From Datnioides undecimradiatus (taxonomy: Eukaryota; Chordata; Actinopteri; Lobotiformes; Datnioididae), in the NCBI GenBank assembly GCA_008933995.1, contig WARS01000033.1, forward strand, positions 3,221,813 through 3,285,812: a DNA stretch of 64,000 nt, in the 5' to 3' direction. The stretch's first letter is position 1. Every line of letters starts with the position of its first letter. Below the pieces are notes generated by a model, which ran no database searches, was not told the DNA's origin, and saw nothing but the letters and a program-made list of their open reading frames with translations. The translations under genes and the position numbers were made by a program. Below, in pieces: positions 28,876 through 42,000 of this stretch.

Positions 28876-30018
28876 TTTCAATGCATGAAACAATGCTGCG
28901 ATTTCTAGCTGCAATAACAAACAAATAGATTAACAAACGGTCCCTGAATTAACAATAACTGTTCCTGAACCTGTGGCCACAACTGTTGCTGTGGTAGTCA
29001 AAGATGTTTTTTTCAAATTATGTCGTGCATTCCCTTCTCTGCAGCAATTCACTGTGTGCGTATGTCCGTCTGCTAACAATGCATACTTAATGGTTTGCAG
29101 GTAAAGTGCACTCGTCTCATATAGTGTGTTTGATGGGTTTGAACCTTTAGCTGTTGAGCTCACTTGTGGACACTCGTCTCAGAAACAAATCAAACAAAGC
29201 TTTTGATCAGTGCAGCAAAATGCCAATACCCTGTAATTACAATGTTTAACTCTCATCCTTCATGATTAGAGTCACAAAGCGTGTCAGTGTGTGCAGTTTG
29301 ACAGCTGACGAGAACAGCTGAAGTGAGTCAGTGCCTTCTGGAGGAAATCTACTTTTTACAAGCCACAGGTGTAGGAGTACAAAAGACAACAGCTGAAGAA
29401 ACAGTAAAAATACAAGTTTGAGCTCGACACTTACACCCACACCTGATTGGACATGGCTCACCTCAGGATGAATGCTGTCTGTTTTAATTTGCAGTTCAGG
29501 TTTAGAAACATTGTTGACAAAAAAACCCCCCAAAACTAATACTTAAAAACTGTGTATCAATTTCACACTTCTGCAAGATTTGGATTCAACACGTTATAGC
29601 TCCAGATCACTTGACTTTGATTGGATGCGTCGTCTCTTTCCTGCAGCATTACAGACGGTGCACCTGTAATGCTGATAAACAAAGTCAAGAAGCTCACACA
29701 ACACATCACTTGTATGTTGTAACCACTGTAAAGACAACGCAACTCCACAGATTAAGGAAAACCTCGTAGGGAAAGATGGGATTTCCAAGGAAGAGGACGT
29801 GGGGAGCTGCTGGAAGCACATGACATGATCCAGCGTGGGTGCAAAAACAAGCTGCGAGACTCTGGAATCACCAGACATAAAGGTGAGCGGTGGATGATGT
29901 CAAAGCAGGTGACAGGCAGCGTGTGATTGGGTAAATGTAGGGCACAGAGGGCAGGGAACAAGGCAAAGTGTCCAAAATAGAGGAGGTAAGAGGATCACAC
30001 AGTCTAAAGTGTCTGATC
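28876..30018. other. Presumed opn5 3' UTR and flank
   Basis: Follows the opn5 stop codon on the minus strand. No canonical AATAAA on the minus strand was noticed in the first ~2 kb; the nearest seen are at about 27683 and 26822. The transcript end is undefined. Confidence 0.4.
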
Positions 30019-30085
30019 TCACATCTCGATGTGAGCTTCTTTGGCTGGTGGAGTGTCCTTTAACGAGCCAGAGATGGTGTAGAAC
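30019..30085 (-). CDS. opn5: opn5 last coding exon (67 nt)
   Basis: Acceptor ATGTGCTTGCAG, then a phase-2 continuation giving Arg followed by FYTISGSLKDTPPAKEAHIEM and TGA. Found by eye because the upstream donor leaves two bases (AG) and this exon supplies the third. The tail matches the position and length of the human OPN5 C-terminus only loosely. Its placement 2.7 kb downstream and the clean phase make it convincing. Confidence 0.8.
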
Positions 30086-33000
30086 CTGCAAGCACATGAA
30101 AACAGAAAGAAACAAGGACATCAGTGAGAAATGTCTTTGTTTTTGACCCAAATCTACTTTTGGAGAAATTTAAACATTTAAAAAACAGCCTATTAAAGCA
30201 ATGGCATCAGAACATATAAACCATCCTCTCACATTGACATTAGCCCTGTGCGACATTGCTCCCTCCTTCACCCATTCAGGAACATGCACCACCTGATCCA
30301 CTTTCAAACAGGTACTTATTAGTCATTAGCATTGTCTGCTGTGTCTGCAGTGCAATTTATGACTTGTCTTTTCAGCTGCAAAGGTCAAGTACATGCTTTG
30401 AACACATTTGTTTCAAGAAAGCGTCTTTCTGAGGGCATTACATTGTGCATAAAAGGTACACTTAGTATTCAGATGAATTCAATGTCAGCAATTCTTTGGT
30501 AGGGCTAAGCTACGATTTAGTATCATGGTTTTTAACCTGCAGTGAAATATCAAGTGGTTTCTGATTAAAAGTTGGATATCTTTTATTTAAATAAATGATT
30601 CTGACCATATTTTAGTTAGAAACTAAAAAAATTTATCATTTGCTTCCATGGTTTCTCATACCACTGCTACACAGATGACACACAACTCTTCCTTCCTTTG
30701 CTCTCCACTGATTAATCCGTTTTGTCACGAATCTCATCATGCCTCACTGACGAAAGATAGATGAAAGAACATCCTGCTCAGCCTTTCCAAGACTGAGCTC
30801 CTGGTCAGATCCATTCCTGTTGTGCATACTAAAGACAGTCCCATGCACTGAAACAAACATAGCTTCTCCGAACCTCATTAATGTTTTCATGTAATTGTTG
30901 CTAACCCGTACTTTAAGTCACCCATTTTACATTATTATGATGTTTTCAGCTGCAGCTAAAACAACAGCTTGTAGTCATGCAGTAGTAGTAAAAGTACTTG
31001 AATTTTAATGACAGTTTGAGTCTGTACTACACTTTTTGATGGACATACATTAATGGGGTGCAACTGTCAAATTTTTTTGCCACATGCTCTAATAGAGCAG
31101 ATCTAATACAGAAATGCAGACTGTATGCTATTCAAAATAGATGACATTTAAATTCATGGTTTAATATGAGCTTAAACAATAATGTTCACTTCCTGCAGCA
31201 CCGAAGTTTACTTCCTTAAACTTCCACAGGGAAGCATATATTAAAAGGATCAAAAAGTTAAAAACTCTAATGGACCCACTGCTCTTAAACACTTCTTAGT
31301 GTCCTTAAGACGGCTGACATCACATTGCTCTTGTGAGTGTACCTGTTTCTTTAAAGCATTGTGACTGTACTGAATGTGCAGATGGACCCACTGTGAAACT
31401 AACAATAAACTCTTCCAGGGTTTGTAAAGGGTTTGAAGGCTGCCGGTTTCATGATGGCAGCTACAGTATTTCTGCCGTAATTGCTCTGAAAGCTGCAGTC
31501 CATCTTAACTGGATATCTAATGAAATTCTACTCTTTATTTTTTGCTTTATCACCTGAAGCACCCCTGTTTGTGATTTTTGAAACACCATGATGTGCAGTC
31601 TGGAAACGTTATCCCCTGGTCATCAATTGTTTCAGGTATTAACACCAGCCACTCACTCCTGGACAACCTAGTGTTGGCTGATTAAGACTTGTGTGTACTG
31701 CAATCACGCCATGCATTGCCCGTATTCACCCTGAACCAACGGAAGCCTTTTCAGCTGCTTCCCAGGTGTTCCTAATGCAGTCCCAGGAGTCCCAGGACCC
31801 AGTGTAGCAACTGGCCTTCAAAGCTACTGCAGCTTACTTCAACTTGCTTACAAGGGGCTTTCCATCCATTATGTGACACTTAATTGCCTATCTTCCTTTC
31901 TTGTGCCAGCAATCTCTGTTGTATCCTAGGAACTGTTGGGTGTTGTTGCTTGCTGTAGCCGCTGTTGTCACCTACTGTCTGTAGAGTTTGGTCAGCACCA
32001 ACCATGCTGCTGGCCAACCATGACCTCTGGACAGCAGCTGAGAATGTGCTCCAAGTATCCCCTTTTCTGGCAGAGTTGAAGAGTGACACCCCTTTGTCTC
32101 AGAGCCTTAGATCCTCAGGCAGGACTGTTAAGTCCTGGGTGAACCCTTGAGGTGATTAGGCTTTTGCAGTCAGTGTGCATTGGTTAAAGCATTCCCTGCA
32201 TGGAGATCTGAGACTGCAGAATCAGTGATCTTTTTATTTTACATTATTGCTTGATCTCTTTTTCAATTTTATACATTTTTTCATTTTAATTGTTTTTATT
32301 TGCCAAATTTATTAACAGTAGATTTTGAAACAGATGCTAAACAGAACTGTATGGAGCAGCCTTATCACTCAGTTAATACCATGTAATAGTTAGGCCTCAG
32401 GGCTTGCATGTTGTCATGGTGTGTCCCAGTTACACTGAGTTATGACACTGAGAGGCTGAATGTGTCAACAGGGTGTTAGCATTAACTCATTCATTAACAC
32501 TTAACGACAAGGTATTGGCCATTTGTATCAAGCTAGTACACAGTCCAGTACAAGGGTCTGCTCTTTGACTGAGCACTGAAGGAATCCGGCAACAGGGATT
32601 CTGCAGAGAGAACTGCAGAGAGAAAGTAAAGCAAAAGCAAACATATTGTACATAAGGAGGAACACCGGGCACCTCATGGAATGTGTTGAAAGGCTGTTGA
32701 AAATCTTGGGGCCACAAAATGGGTGCATGAGCATAAATAAAACAGCCGAGGCAATCAAGTGATGCAAGCACAGCTCCAGTGCCGAAAGATAACACGCTCT
32801 GTCTTACCTCGACTTTCTAAAATGCCTGCGTTCCTTTCGGGCTTTAAAACAGGAGGACTTTGCACAGGAATTTTTCAGGTCCACCACCTGGTAGATGATG
32901 GGGTTGTACATGGCAGAGGACTTGGCCAGCAGCGTGGGAATAACAGAAACAGGGATGGGCACTGAGTCTGGCTCCCCAAATGCCGACACCACTGACACCA

Positions 33001-36000
33001 CTGCATAAGGGATCCAGGCTATCAAGAAGCCTGCGCAGATCAGCATTGCCACCTGGGAGAAAATCAATATTCAGATCACGATTCCTCTATGAGCACTACG
33101 CAAATGTCATCTTTTCTTTGCTGTCTTTCTGCATTGTCTCATTGCCTTTGTTCCCCACGCCTTCCCACCAACCCATCACCCACCTTTGTGAGTTTCATCT
33201 CCAGGTTGTGGCTGTTTCTGATGCGGGCGTCAAAATGGGAAATCTCCTTTGCAGAGGACTTCACCTTGAAGATGATCATGACGTAAGAGAAGACGATGAT
33301 GCCCATTGGGAGGACGAGACAGAAGAACAGGATGGTCATAACGAAGCTCTGGCCGGACACGGAGGCCTGTGCCAGCCACCAGTCCAATGTGCAGGAGGTC
33401 CCAAAGGGCTCTGGGGCGTAGCTTCCCCAGCCGACCAGCGGCATAGTGGCCCAGAAAGCCGCATAGACCCAAACAAAGGCCAGGCACAGGAAAGCGTGGT
33501 GACGTTTTAGCCATGTGCCTACAAGTGAAGTACACAAGAAGAAGAAGTAAACAATACAATGATGGACAAGTGGGGAGAGACATGAAAAGTAAATAAGTTC
33601 CTAAGAACAGGAGAATGGTGTGTCATATATCAATAAATACATTATTGGTTGAGGATTGCTCATTCAGAGTTCGAGATTACTTCTAGTGTTAAAGTTGATT
33701 TTAAAATGTTTTTTGTAATTTAGTCAAATTTTTAATCTTGTGGTACTTTACTGGTGTTACTACAAAGTTATATAAAAGTAATGAACTGAAATCTATTCTT
33801 TCATAAAGTAGTTTGTTTAATGAAGAAGAGCAGGTACTCTAAAACTAATATGAATCTCCCAGTTAACCGATAAATCAATAAATACTGAAAATCATGTTCC
33901 AATATATACTCCAGTCGAGGTTTGGTCTACTTTGTTCAATGTTTTTTATTCAAATCAAAATGCCAAGCCCCCCAGATTGTCAGTATGTTTGTGTACATGG
34001 AACTGAGATGTTGAGGGGACCCTGTTGTACCATATCTGAGATGGCAGATCTTGAGGTAGCGGTCCAGACTGACCACGGTCATCGTGATGAGGCTCCCGCA
34101 GCCAAAGAAGAAGCCCGCCCAGCCATAGAAATGACAGCCCTCCCAGCCGAACAGCCAGCGGTGGGAGATACTAGATACGATGAAAAAGGGTTTTCCTGTC
34201 ACTGTGAGGATAGAGAAAAGGGGGGAGACAGGGGATGGAGGTAAGGGGAAGAGGGGACAGAGTAAGGGAAGTGACGGTAAAAGGAGACCGATGTGAAATA
34301 TAATTTAAATATCGAATATTGAAGTTAATCCTAAAATTTTGATTTTACTCATGACACCACTGACAGAAATTTCTTAAAATCAGCCGCATGAAAGTGACTG
34401 TTGACTCATACCAAATACAGTTAAAAGGAAAAACAATAACAATAACTGCTTTACATAAACAAGTAAACAAATTGCTTTTGTCAGTAAAATAAATGTATGC
34501 TCTCCAGCTCCATGAGCATTACTCCTGCACAGAAAAGACTCTGCTGTACATCACCATCTGACAGCTATTTATAGAACTATTCCCAGCAAACGCAGATGCA
34601 AGCTGATGATGCATAGATTGCATTGAAAACAGAGGAAACAAGCCGAATCGCTGTTATGATCAGAACTTCTGACCTTAATGTCAACAGCACATTTGACAAA
34701 TCAAAGACAAAGCATAAACTTGCGTACTTCTTTGTGGGAAAAAGGAAGGGAAAAAATACCACAAATACTAATCTAATACTCCATCTTGCCTTTTTTCAGA
34801 CAAGAACAATATAAATAAATCAAAATTGAACAACCACTGAAATTTGTCACCATGTGTACACCAGAATACTTGAAAGGCTGGTGGAGTTATTCTGATCGTC
34901 ACTTCAGTGTAGACCTCATTGTCCACAGGAAGAACACCAGTTACCAATGGCGCAACTTAACCTCTCTTGTTTCTGCACTGTTTGGACGCATCATGTGATT
35001 CATTTGAGTCCATTATGTTATTTAATAAGTATTAATGAACTCACATGAATCACACGTTATGTATATGTGGCTATCACATATTAATTTATTATCTTATATT
35101 TTGTTTTCTTGCTGGATCAAACCATTACAGAAAATGCTTAAATAAAACTTTATTTCTGTTGGAGTGGAAAGATTTGCATGATCTATGTCATAAACAACAT
35201 CTTATTAGATACCTAATTAGTTCTGACAGCTACACATTAAAAGATATAACAACAAATTTAATGATTCACAAATACAAAAATATATTCGCAGTGACTATGA
35301 GTGTTTTGCCTTCAGGAAAATGTGACAAAACATAATATTGTTCACCTGGAATTATAACTTTACAAAAGCATAACTTTACAGACTACAAACATTAATTAAA
35401 AAAATATTTTGATCATTCATACAGTTTGCTTTGCCGACTGTAGAGACGGTTAACATGAAGGTGACGTTACATGATTGCAAACACTGAACTGCATGCGCCC
35501 CAACACAGACATGACAAAAGCACCTTTCTTCTTCCCCAGTGTTTCCGATTGGAACGCTAAAAAAAAGCAAGAATACATGTGACAGCTCCTGTGACAACGT
35601 GTGCCTCTTTACTGAACGGCATAAAGGCAGGGTGACAAAGGAGAGGACCGCTCACCAATGATATCAACAATTCTTGCAGTAGAGTTTTCCTTGAAAGGCC
35701 CGTCTTATGAGAGCGAACGCTGCAGCAGCCGTGGTATGCTCATAGAACTTGTGCTCATCCTTTAACTATTCATACACCACAAGGTTTAATGAGTCTGGCA
35801 CAAAGCTCAATTGTTCTCCTTGTTGCAGGAGGCCACAGTGACTCATTGACTCCCTGAAAAAGAAAGCATGTAACTCCCATTCTCACCTCCCTACACTTGC
35901 TATCTCCTAGCTACAGGACTGTCATGAAAACCCTGATGTTTGTCGATGAAGTGAATTGTCTCACTCCCATACCGCACTGTGAGAAAACTTATAGCTAGCA

Positions 36001-39000
36001 ATCCTTTGGTCCATCCCAAAACCCAGGAATAAGTGTTTGCAGGGACAGGACGGTGTCAGAGTCACCCTCACTATCAAGGTTTTCAAGAGTTATCTTGGGT
36101 AAACACATTTACACATTCAGCTTTAAAGGGTAAGTTCAGGTTTTGTAAAGTGGAGATGTTTGAGTCTGCATCTACAGAATATGGTGATCAGCACGCCCTC
36201 AGAACAAGCAGGAAGGAAACTAAGCAATGTCAATGACACCTCACTGTCAGGGTGACCTTTTCAACAGAAAACTGAAGCCGTAACACCCATTTATCAAATC
36301 CACCAAACTCCTTTGGCGAAAACAATAATTTTAGCTTGCAGAACACTGGGAGCTGCCGGTCTGCCGCTGCCTCAATCAGTCAGTTTGTTTGTGTGCTACT
36401 GAATGACTTCAGAGTCACCTCTCTGATTTTATCATCATCACACAACGTTTTCTTCCCTTGTGCTTCTTTTACTGTGTTTAACGGCACCTGGAGCCAACTC
36501 CAACTTCCCCTTCCTGCTGTAATGTAGTGGGTCAATAAAATATTGTCATCCCTTGTATCCTGGTGTGACCGGATCATTGATTTTTGTTTTGTCGGGGTTA
36601 ACTCTGCACCACCTAGGAGCCGAAAGGAAAAACTGTTGTGCATGAACTATTTTCAGTTTTTTTTGCAATATAAATAAAGTGGAGATGGTTATTGTGGCGT
36701 GTGTCAGATGTAGGACTCTTGTCTTGGTGAGCCGGACAGGCCAAGAGCCATGTGGCATGTCGAACCCAAGCAGCATAAAGGGGATAAACATCAAAACCTC
36801 TCGAGGCAAGATTGCATGAGACATGGTGAGCCAAATGTTTTCTTGGAATCACTGAAAACCCAGTGGGGCTTGCACACACACACGCACACACCCTTGCACA
36901 CAGATGCTCACATGTTCACAGGCTTAATAGCATTTACACATTTACTCTGAGTCACAGCAAATACAGCAAAGAAACTTTGGGCTCTACAAATCAGGCAATT
37001 GCTGTGTTTCCCCTCTGGCTTGTATAGCATGGTACCCTTGCCCATCGCTGCTATTTGTCTTCCAGCTTTTGTGGAAGGGCTTATTGCGTAAATAGGGAAT
37101 ATTTGCAGGGGGGACTTTTGGCATCCAGGCTCTGACCCTGTCACTCCCAGGAAGCACATGCAGTATGTTGGTGGATGCTTCCTCCCCACTTTACTTGGGG
37201 TTGCAGGCTTTAAATGGCTAAGCAAAAGTGTTAGCAGAGCAGTGAAGGCTAAAACAGAGCACCCCATTGTGGAGGGTCTGCTGGATATAGTGAGTTGACT
37301 ATGTCACACTGTATATGTAGCAGCGCACTCACACTGCCTGACTAAACTAGCTGAGTGTCTGTTTTTCTGTAGTAACTCCAGGATTTCTCTTCCTGGGGAT
37401 GTAGCAGACTCTGAATTTCAGTCAATTGGGGTGTGGTTCAGCGTCAGCTGTGGGAGAGGGACAGAGAGTGGCTCACGGATGCAGCACCGGGCACAGGTGT
37501 TTGTTATGAACCTAATTGCTTTCTCTGTCCTGCAGTAGCGGCTGGGTAAAAAGAAAGAATATAAGAACTTGTTTCCAGGGGAGGCCGCGAGGAGGATATT
37601 GGTGTCTTGGACAGCCAGGCGGTACGCCGGAGACCTGCATGAGTCCCATGATTTTTTTCTATAAGACTCATCATTTAATGCTTTTCTTCATCATCTGTGA
37701 AGTGCCAATGTCAAATTTCCAGCAGACCTCTAAAAAGCAAGGCTGCTGACAGAGCTGTCGGCCCAAGAGTCAATCACAGTGGACAGCAGAAGTTGAGGTC
37801 GGACCGGTCTGGCTCAAATGTGGTTTAGTTGAATCTGACACTGGGGCGGAAGCATCAGAGCAGCTGACAGGCCGGATGCACACCCCTCATGCTTCTGTCT
37901 CTCGGCTTGTAATGTTACATCCTGTCATGGCGTTGCTCCAGAAACCACAGCTGAAAAATAGAAGTGCACTATTCGACCCTATGGACTGAAGTCAGAGTCT
38001 TCTCAGCTGATCACTCCAAACCACCGACTTTTAGGGGGCAGCCCAGTCGCTTACATTTCAAAACTGGTCACAAATATGTTCTCTTTTAGAACGTGTGTTC
38101 CATAAGGCCGGGGAGGATGACGACACCCCATAACTTGCCTCAGATGTTAACTAGTGAGTGAGTGAGTCAATCAGCAGGAATGCCATTAATTGATGTGCAG
38201 CATCTAAAGGTATGCGCATTAAGAGTCATAGATGTTCCATGAGCTTATTCAACTATACAGTGGACGAGCAGATATTGACGAGATGAAATTTCAGATCAAT
38301 TATGACACAAAGGTGACGTTTTGACTGCATCGGTGAGATTAAATTAGACAAAACAGACAATGCCCAGGTAGCCATTGTCACCACACGTATTAAAGACCAA
38401 TTTGAAGTGCTGAGTTTGTCTCCAATACACGGCCATACCGCAGCCAACAATATATCAAAGCAGATGTCAAGATGATGGCTGAATAGAGGTTCATGAGTTT
38501 GGTGATCCTAATGGGTCAGATAACATTTAGCTGCGTATCCTCAACCAGAAGATGCGAGATCCTGGTGTGAAAGCTACAAGCCACACAGCTGAGCCTCAAA
38601 AGCCAAGAAACTGTGACTGAGGAGAACTCTACTCAGCTCTGGTGTGGAGGGTGTTGCAAATGAAACCGATTGACTTGATTTTTCAGCAATTGTTAAAAAC
38701 TAAAGTATATAAAAATGTACAGAAACAAAGGATGACAAAATTATGGTGGTATTATAAAATAAAGTTTTGAGTTTTGATGTTGTCGACATATACAGCCAAT
38801 TTCACTGAAATAGGGCCATCGCTTTTCAAGAAGTTTTCCAGTGAAAATACTGACTTGGTTGTAGTGCTTAAGGAAAGACTGGCAGTGAGCGCAATACATA
38901 GGAAAACACCTTCAGGGAACCATGAATATTAATTTGGCCAGTAGATGTCACGATGACTTGTTCCATGAAGGCTGGCAGAATCAATCAGCTGTAAGACCTC

Positions 39001-42000
39001 ATCATCTTTAGGTCCTACAGGCCAAAAACGCATTTCAGTAATGTGGAAAATTCATAATGTTAATGTATTTGACCTCTCTTTATCCACACAGTCTGTTCTG
39101 GATCGTTCTTTGCACTTTCACACAAGATAAGATTATTGTCAGCTGCAACTATCACCAATACTTTTAGTTAAACTAACAAGTGTTTTTGTCTTGAAATGGC
39201 TAAAACCTGCAACATGACCTGAGGTATACAAGTCAATTTTGGACAATGAGCAACTAGTTTCCTCTTGTATATTATCAGTTTCATGATGATCAGGACGGAC
39301 ACACCGTGTCCTTGCAAGAGGCTTAATGAGGTCAACTGGTGGCGGATTAGTGAGGATTACAACACTGAGGATGACATCAAGTGTTATGCAAGGTGAAAAA
39401 TATGTAATTACATGATTTCACTTGCATATCAACATAGTTTAAAAAATAATAAGAAAATGCCGGGTTTTCCTATCATGCATGAAATATGCTTATGGTCTTG
39501 TTCTGTATGTTACCAGCAGTCTCAGATCAGAGCTGGCAGTTCATTCCAAATAATATCTATAAATGACCAGCATCACTCTGTTAGCTGCACTGTGATTTAG
39601 GCACAGTGGTGCTTTGAGAAAAATGCTAATGTGAGCACACTAACGCTTGTTAGTGTGCTCACATTAGCATTTTTAGCTCACAATGGCAATGCTGATGTCT
39701 GCCAGTTAGTGGTGGTCCTCACCACGTTCACTAGCCATTTTTTTTGCATGCTAGCAGGCAAGCATTTGTGAATTGGCACTAAACACAAAGTGTGGTTGAG
39801 TTTGATGGGGATGTCATTAGTTTGGAAAATAAGAACCAGATCTTCTGCAAGTTCTCGCCAAGGAAAGGGTTGCACCAAATCAGTCAAAATGGCAACAGCT
39901 GCTTCGTTCTGAAATAAGTAATAAATAAAAGTTTACCACTCAAAAGAAGAAACATTTCTGAGTGTAAAACAATTAAGATGTTTGCATTAGTTGCAGCAGT
40001 TTGACGAAAATAGCCAACCACTATGGAGGAGCAGGGAGTAGGTTGGTTTTACAGTTCCTATTGTTTAAATGGAGCTGTGAATAAACAAATGGTACGCCTT
40101 GCTCGTGGTTTTGGGTGCTTGGCAAGACATAGACCTGAAAGATGGATGACTAACTGTGATACTATTCTCTGAGAGACATTACATTCAAATTGAATCCAGT
40201 GGTTCTGTCAAAATCAATTACTTAGTTTTTGATCTTCAGGATCACTGACAAAGATCCACGCTGTGAGCTGCAAGACAGACATTACTCCAAAAACATGACT
40301 GCAGGACTCCAGCACCAGCTGCTCCATAGAGGCCGTGTGAGCGAAAGAGCTGGCCTCCATCTCTCATCATCTCACCACAAAGGTCTGCCTCTGGAATAAC
40401 AAGCGCCACGAGGATTTCATAAGCAGACATCAAAGGAACAAGGGTCACTGATGCAGATATGCGTACGTGGCCTTGATATTGGAATGGTCTATGAAAAGAA
40501 ATACATACATCTTTGATACAAGTAATCTCAGCGTGACAGACAGATATAGATAGGATATTATCTGGAATTCTATATGCTCGTGTTTTGTTTATTCTTATCG
40601 CAATGTTCTTCAAGCACAGACACACCACAAGGATGTGGAGTGCCTTCTGGCTGAATGGAAAGTGATCTTTATGAAAAAACTTCACAAAAGCATTCAAGTC
40701 ATACACACTGCACGCAGTGATCCATATGTATTGCATTTCATGTACATTTCAGTTGCCTTTCATTCATCAATCAACATCAATAGTCATTTGAAGTCATTGT
40801 TTTTAAGTTCAATATTCACTTTTCCCTTAGCTTTGTTTTCCTCTCCACAACCTCAGGAAATATAATATACACTATTTAGCTCAGAAGTTAGCCAGCAGCT
40901 TGTAAACTGTCACTGGCTGACACTTCTTTTTTTAAGTAAAAACTGTACGAACTAACTGCTGTAACTGCTTTACTGAAGCATAAATGAGTGTTACATAACA
41001 GAAATAGGACGTAAATATTTATTTTGTGGTCTGTTTAGCCAACCATTTTTCTGAAACGAAGGGCAAAAGGAACTGACTATGTGTGACCTATTTATCCAAA
41101 TAAAGAATAAATGTACAGGACAAATATATGTTATAATAAAAAAAAAAATATATATATATGTTATGTTATAAAAATAAGGTTAATAGTAATGGTAACTATA
41201 AATAAATGCATGAAAGTGCACACACACTAGTTTTATATTGTAGTTCAGCTCCTGAAAGGCAAGTATGTGGCCACACTAATGCCTGTTTTTCTCTGAGTTC
41301 TATTAACTCAAACTAAAAGAGCATTTTAATAATGGTCGTTTCTGAATTTAATCAAAGTGTTTGATTCCTAAAGTTTCCCAGGTGGTTTGTGAAGGTGTTT
41401 TGGTATATATGAACGCTGCCATTTATTGTGTCTGCATTGATCATGTCTCAGTGACCGTTGTAATCACCAGTGTGCAAAGTGATTACCAGTGTCTGAATGA
41501 CATAGACGAGGCTGAAATGAAAACATCGCAATCAATGTCCTGCAGGTGACTTTTTGGGCTTATTTTTAATCCCAGCATTGTAGACAACTGCATCGCCCAT
41601 GCAGTGCCGTGAAGCACGTGTCCATGCGTTGAATGAATGTGAGGGCGGCGGCCTTTAAATAGACCACTGCATCACCGAGATGTGATCAGCGTAGGTACTC
41701 TGAGCGAACTGCTGAGCTGAAACAGCAGGGGTGTCTGGATGGCGGCCGAATCTATTTGAAAATCTGATTAAGAGAGAATGATGCGATGCATTTGTGGAAT
41801 AATAACGTCCATCCAATCCACACCAGCTCATGACTTATGAAACAGCACAGCATGACTTAATCAGGGTGCTCTTACCTTTCTGCCAGTTCTCAAATACTGG
41901 GATGACCCATTTTGGAATAAAACTCCTCAGTTATTCTCAATATGCCGATGCAATCACTCACGTCACAAGGCCTCGCTAAAATCATTTACTGTGAGCCAGG

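Noticed and set aside
31880..32150. Short open frames in the opn5 last intron
   Set aside because: Could be a repeat relic, but no family or motif was recognised.
32980..33510. 176-codon open frame on the plus strand
   Set aside because: It is antisense to opn5 exons at 32808-33052 and 33184-33518, which carry unmistakable opsin motifs.
36121..36150. TTTAAAGGGTAAGTTCAGG motif like a fish repeat end
   Set aside because: No matching inverted end found nearby.
40242..40736. 164-codon minus-strand open frame inside an opn5 intron
   Set aside because: No recognisable domain or splice context. Composition looks like chance open sequence.
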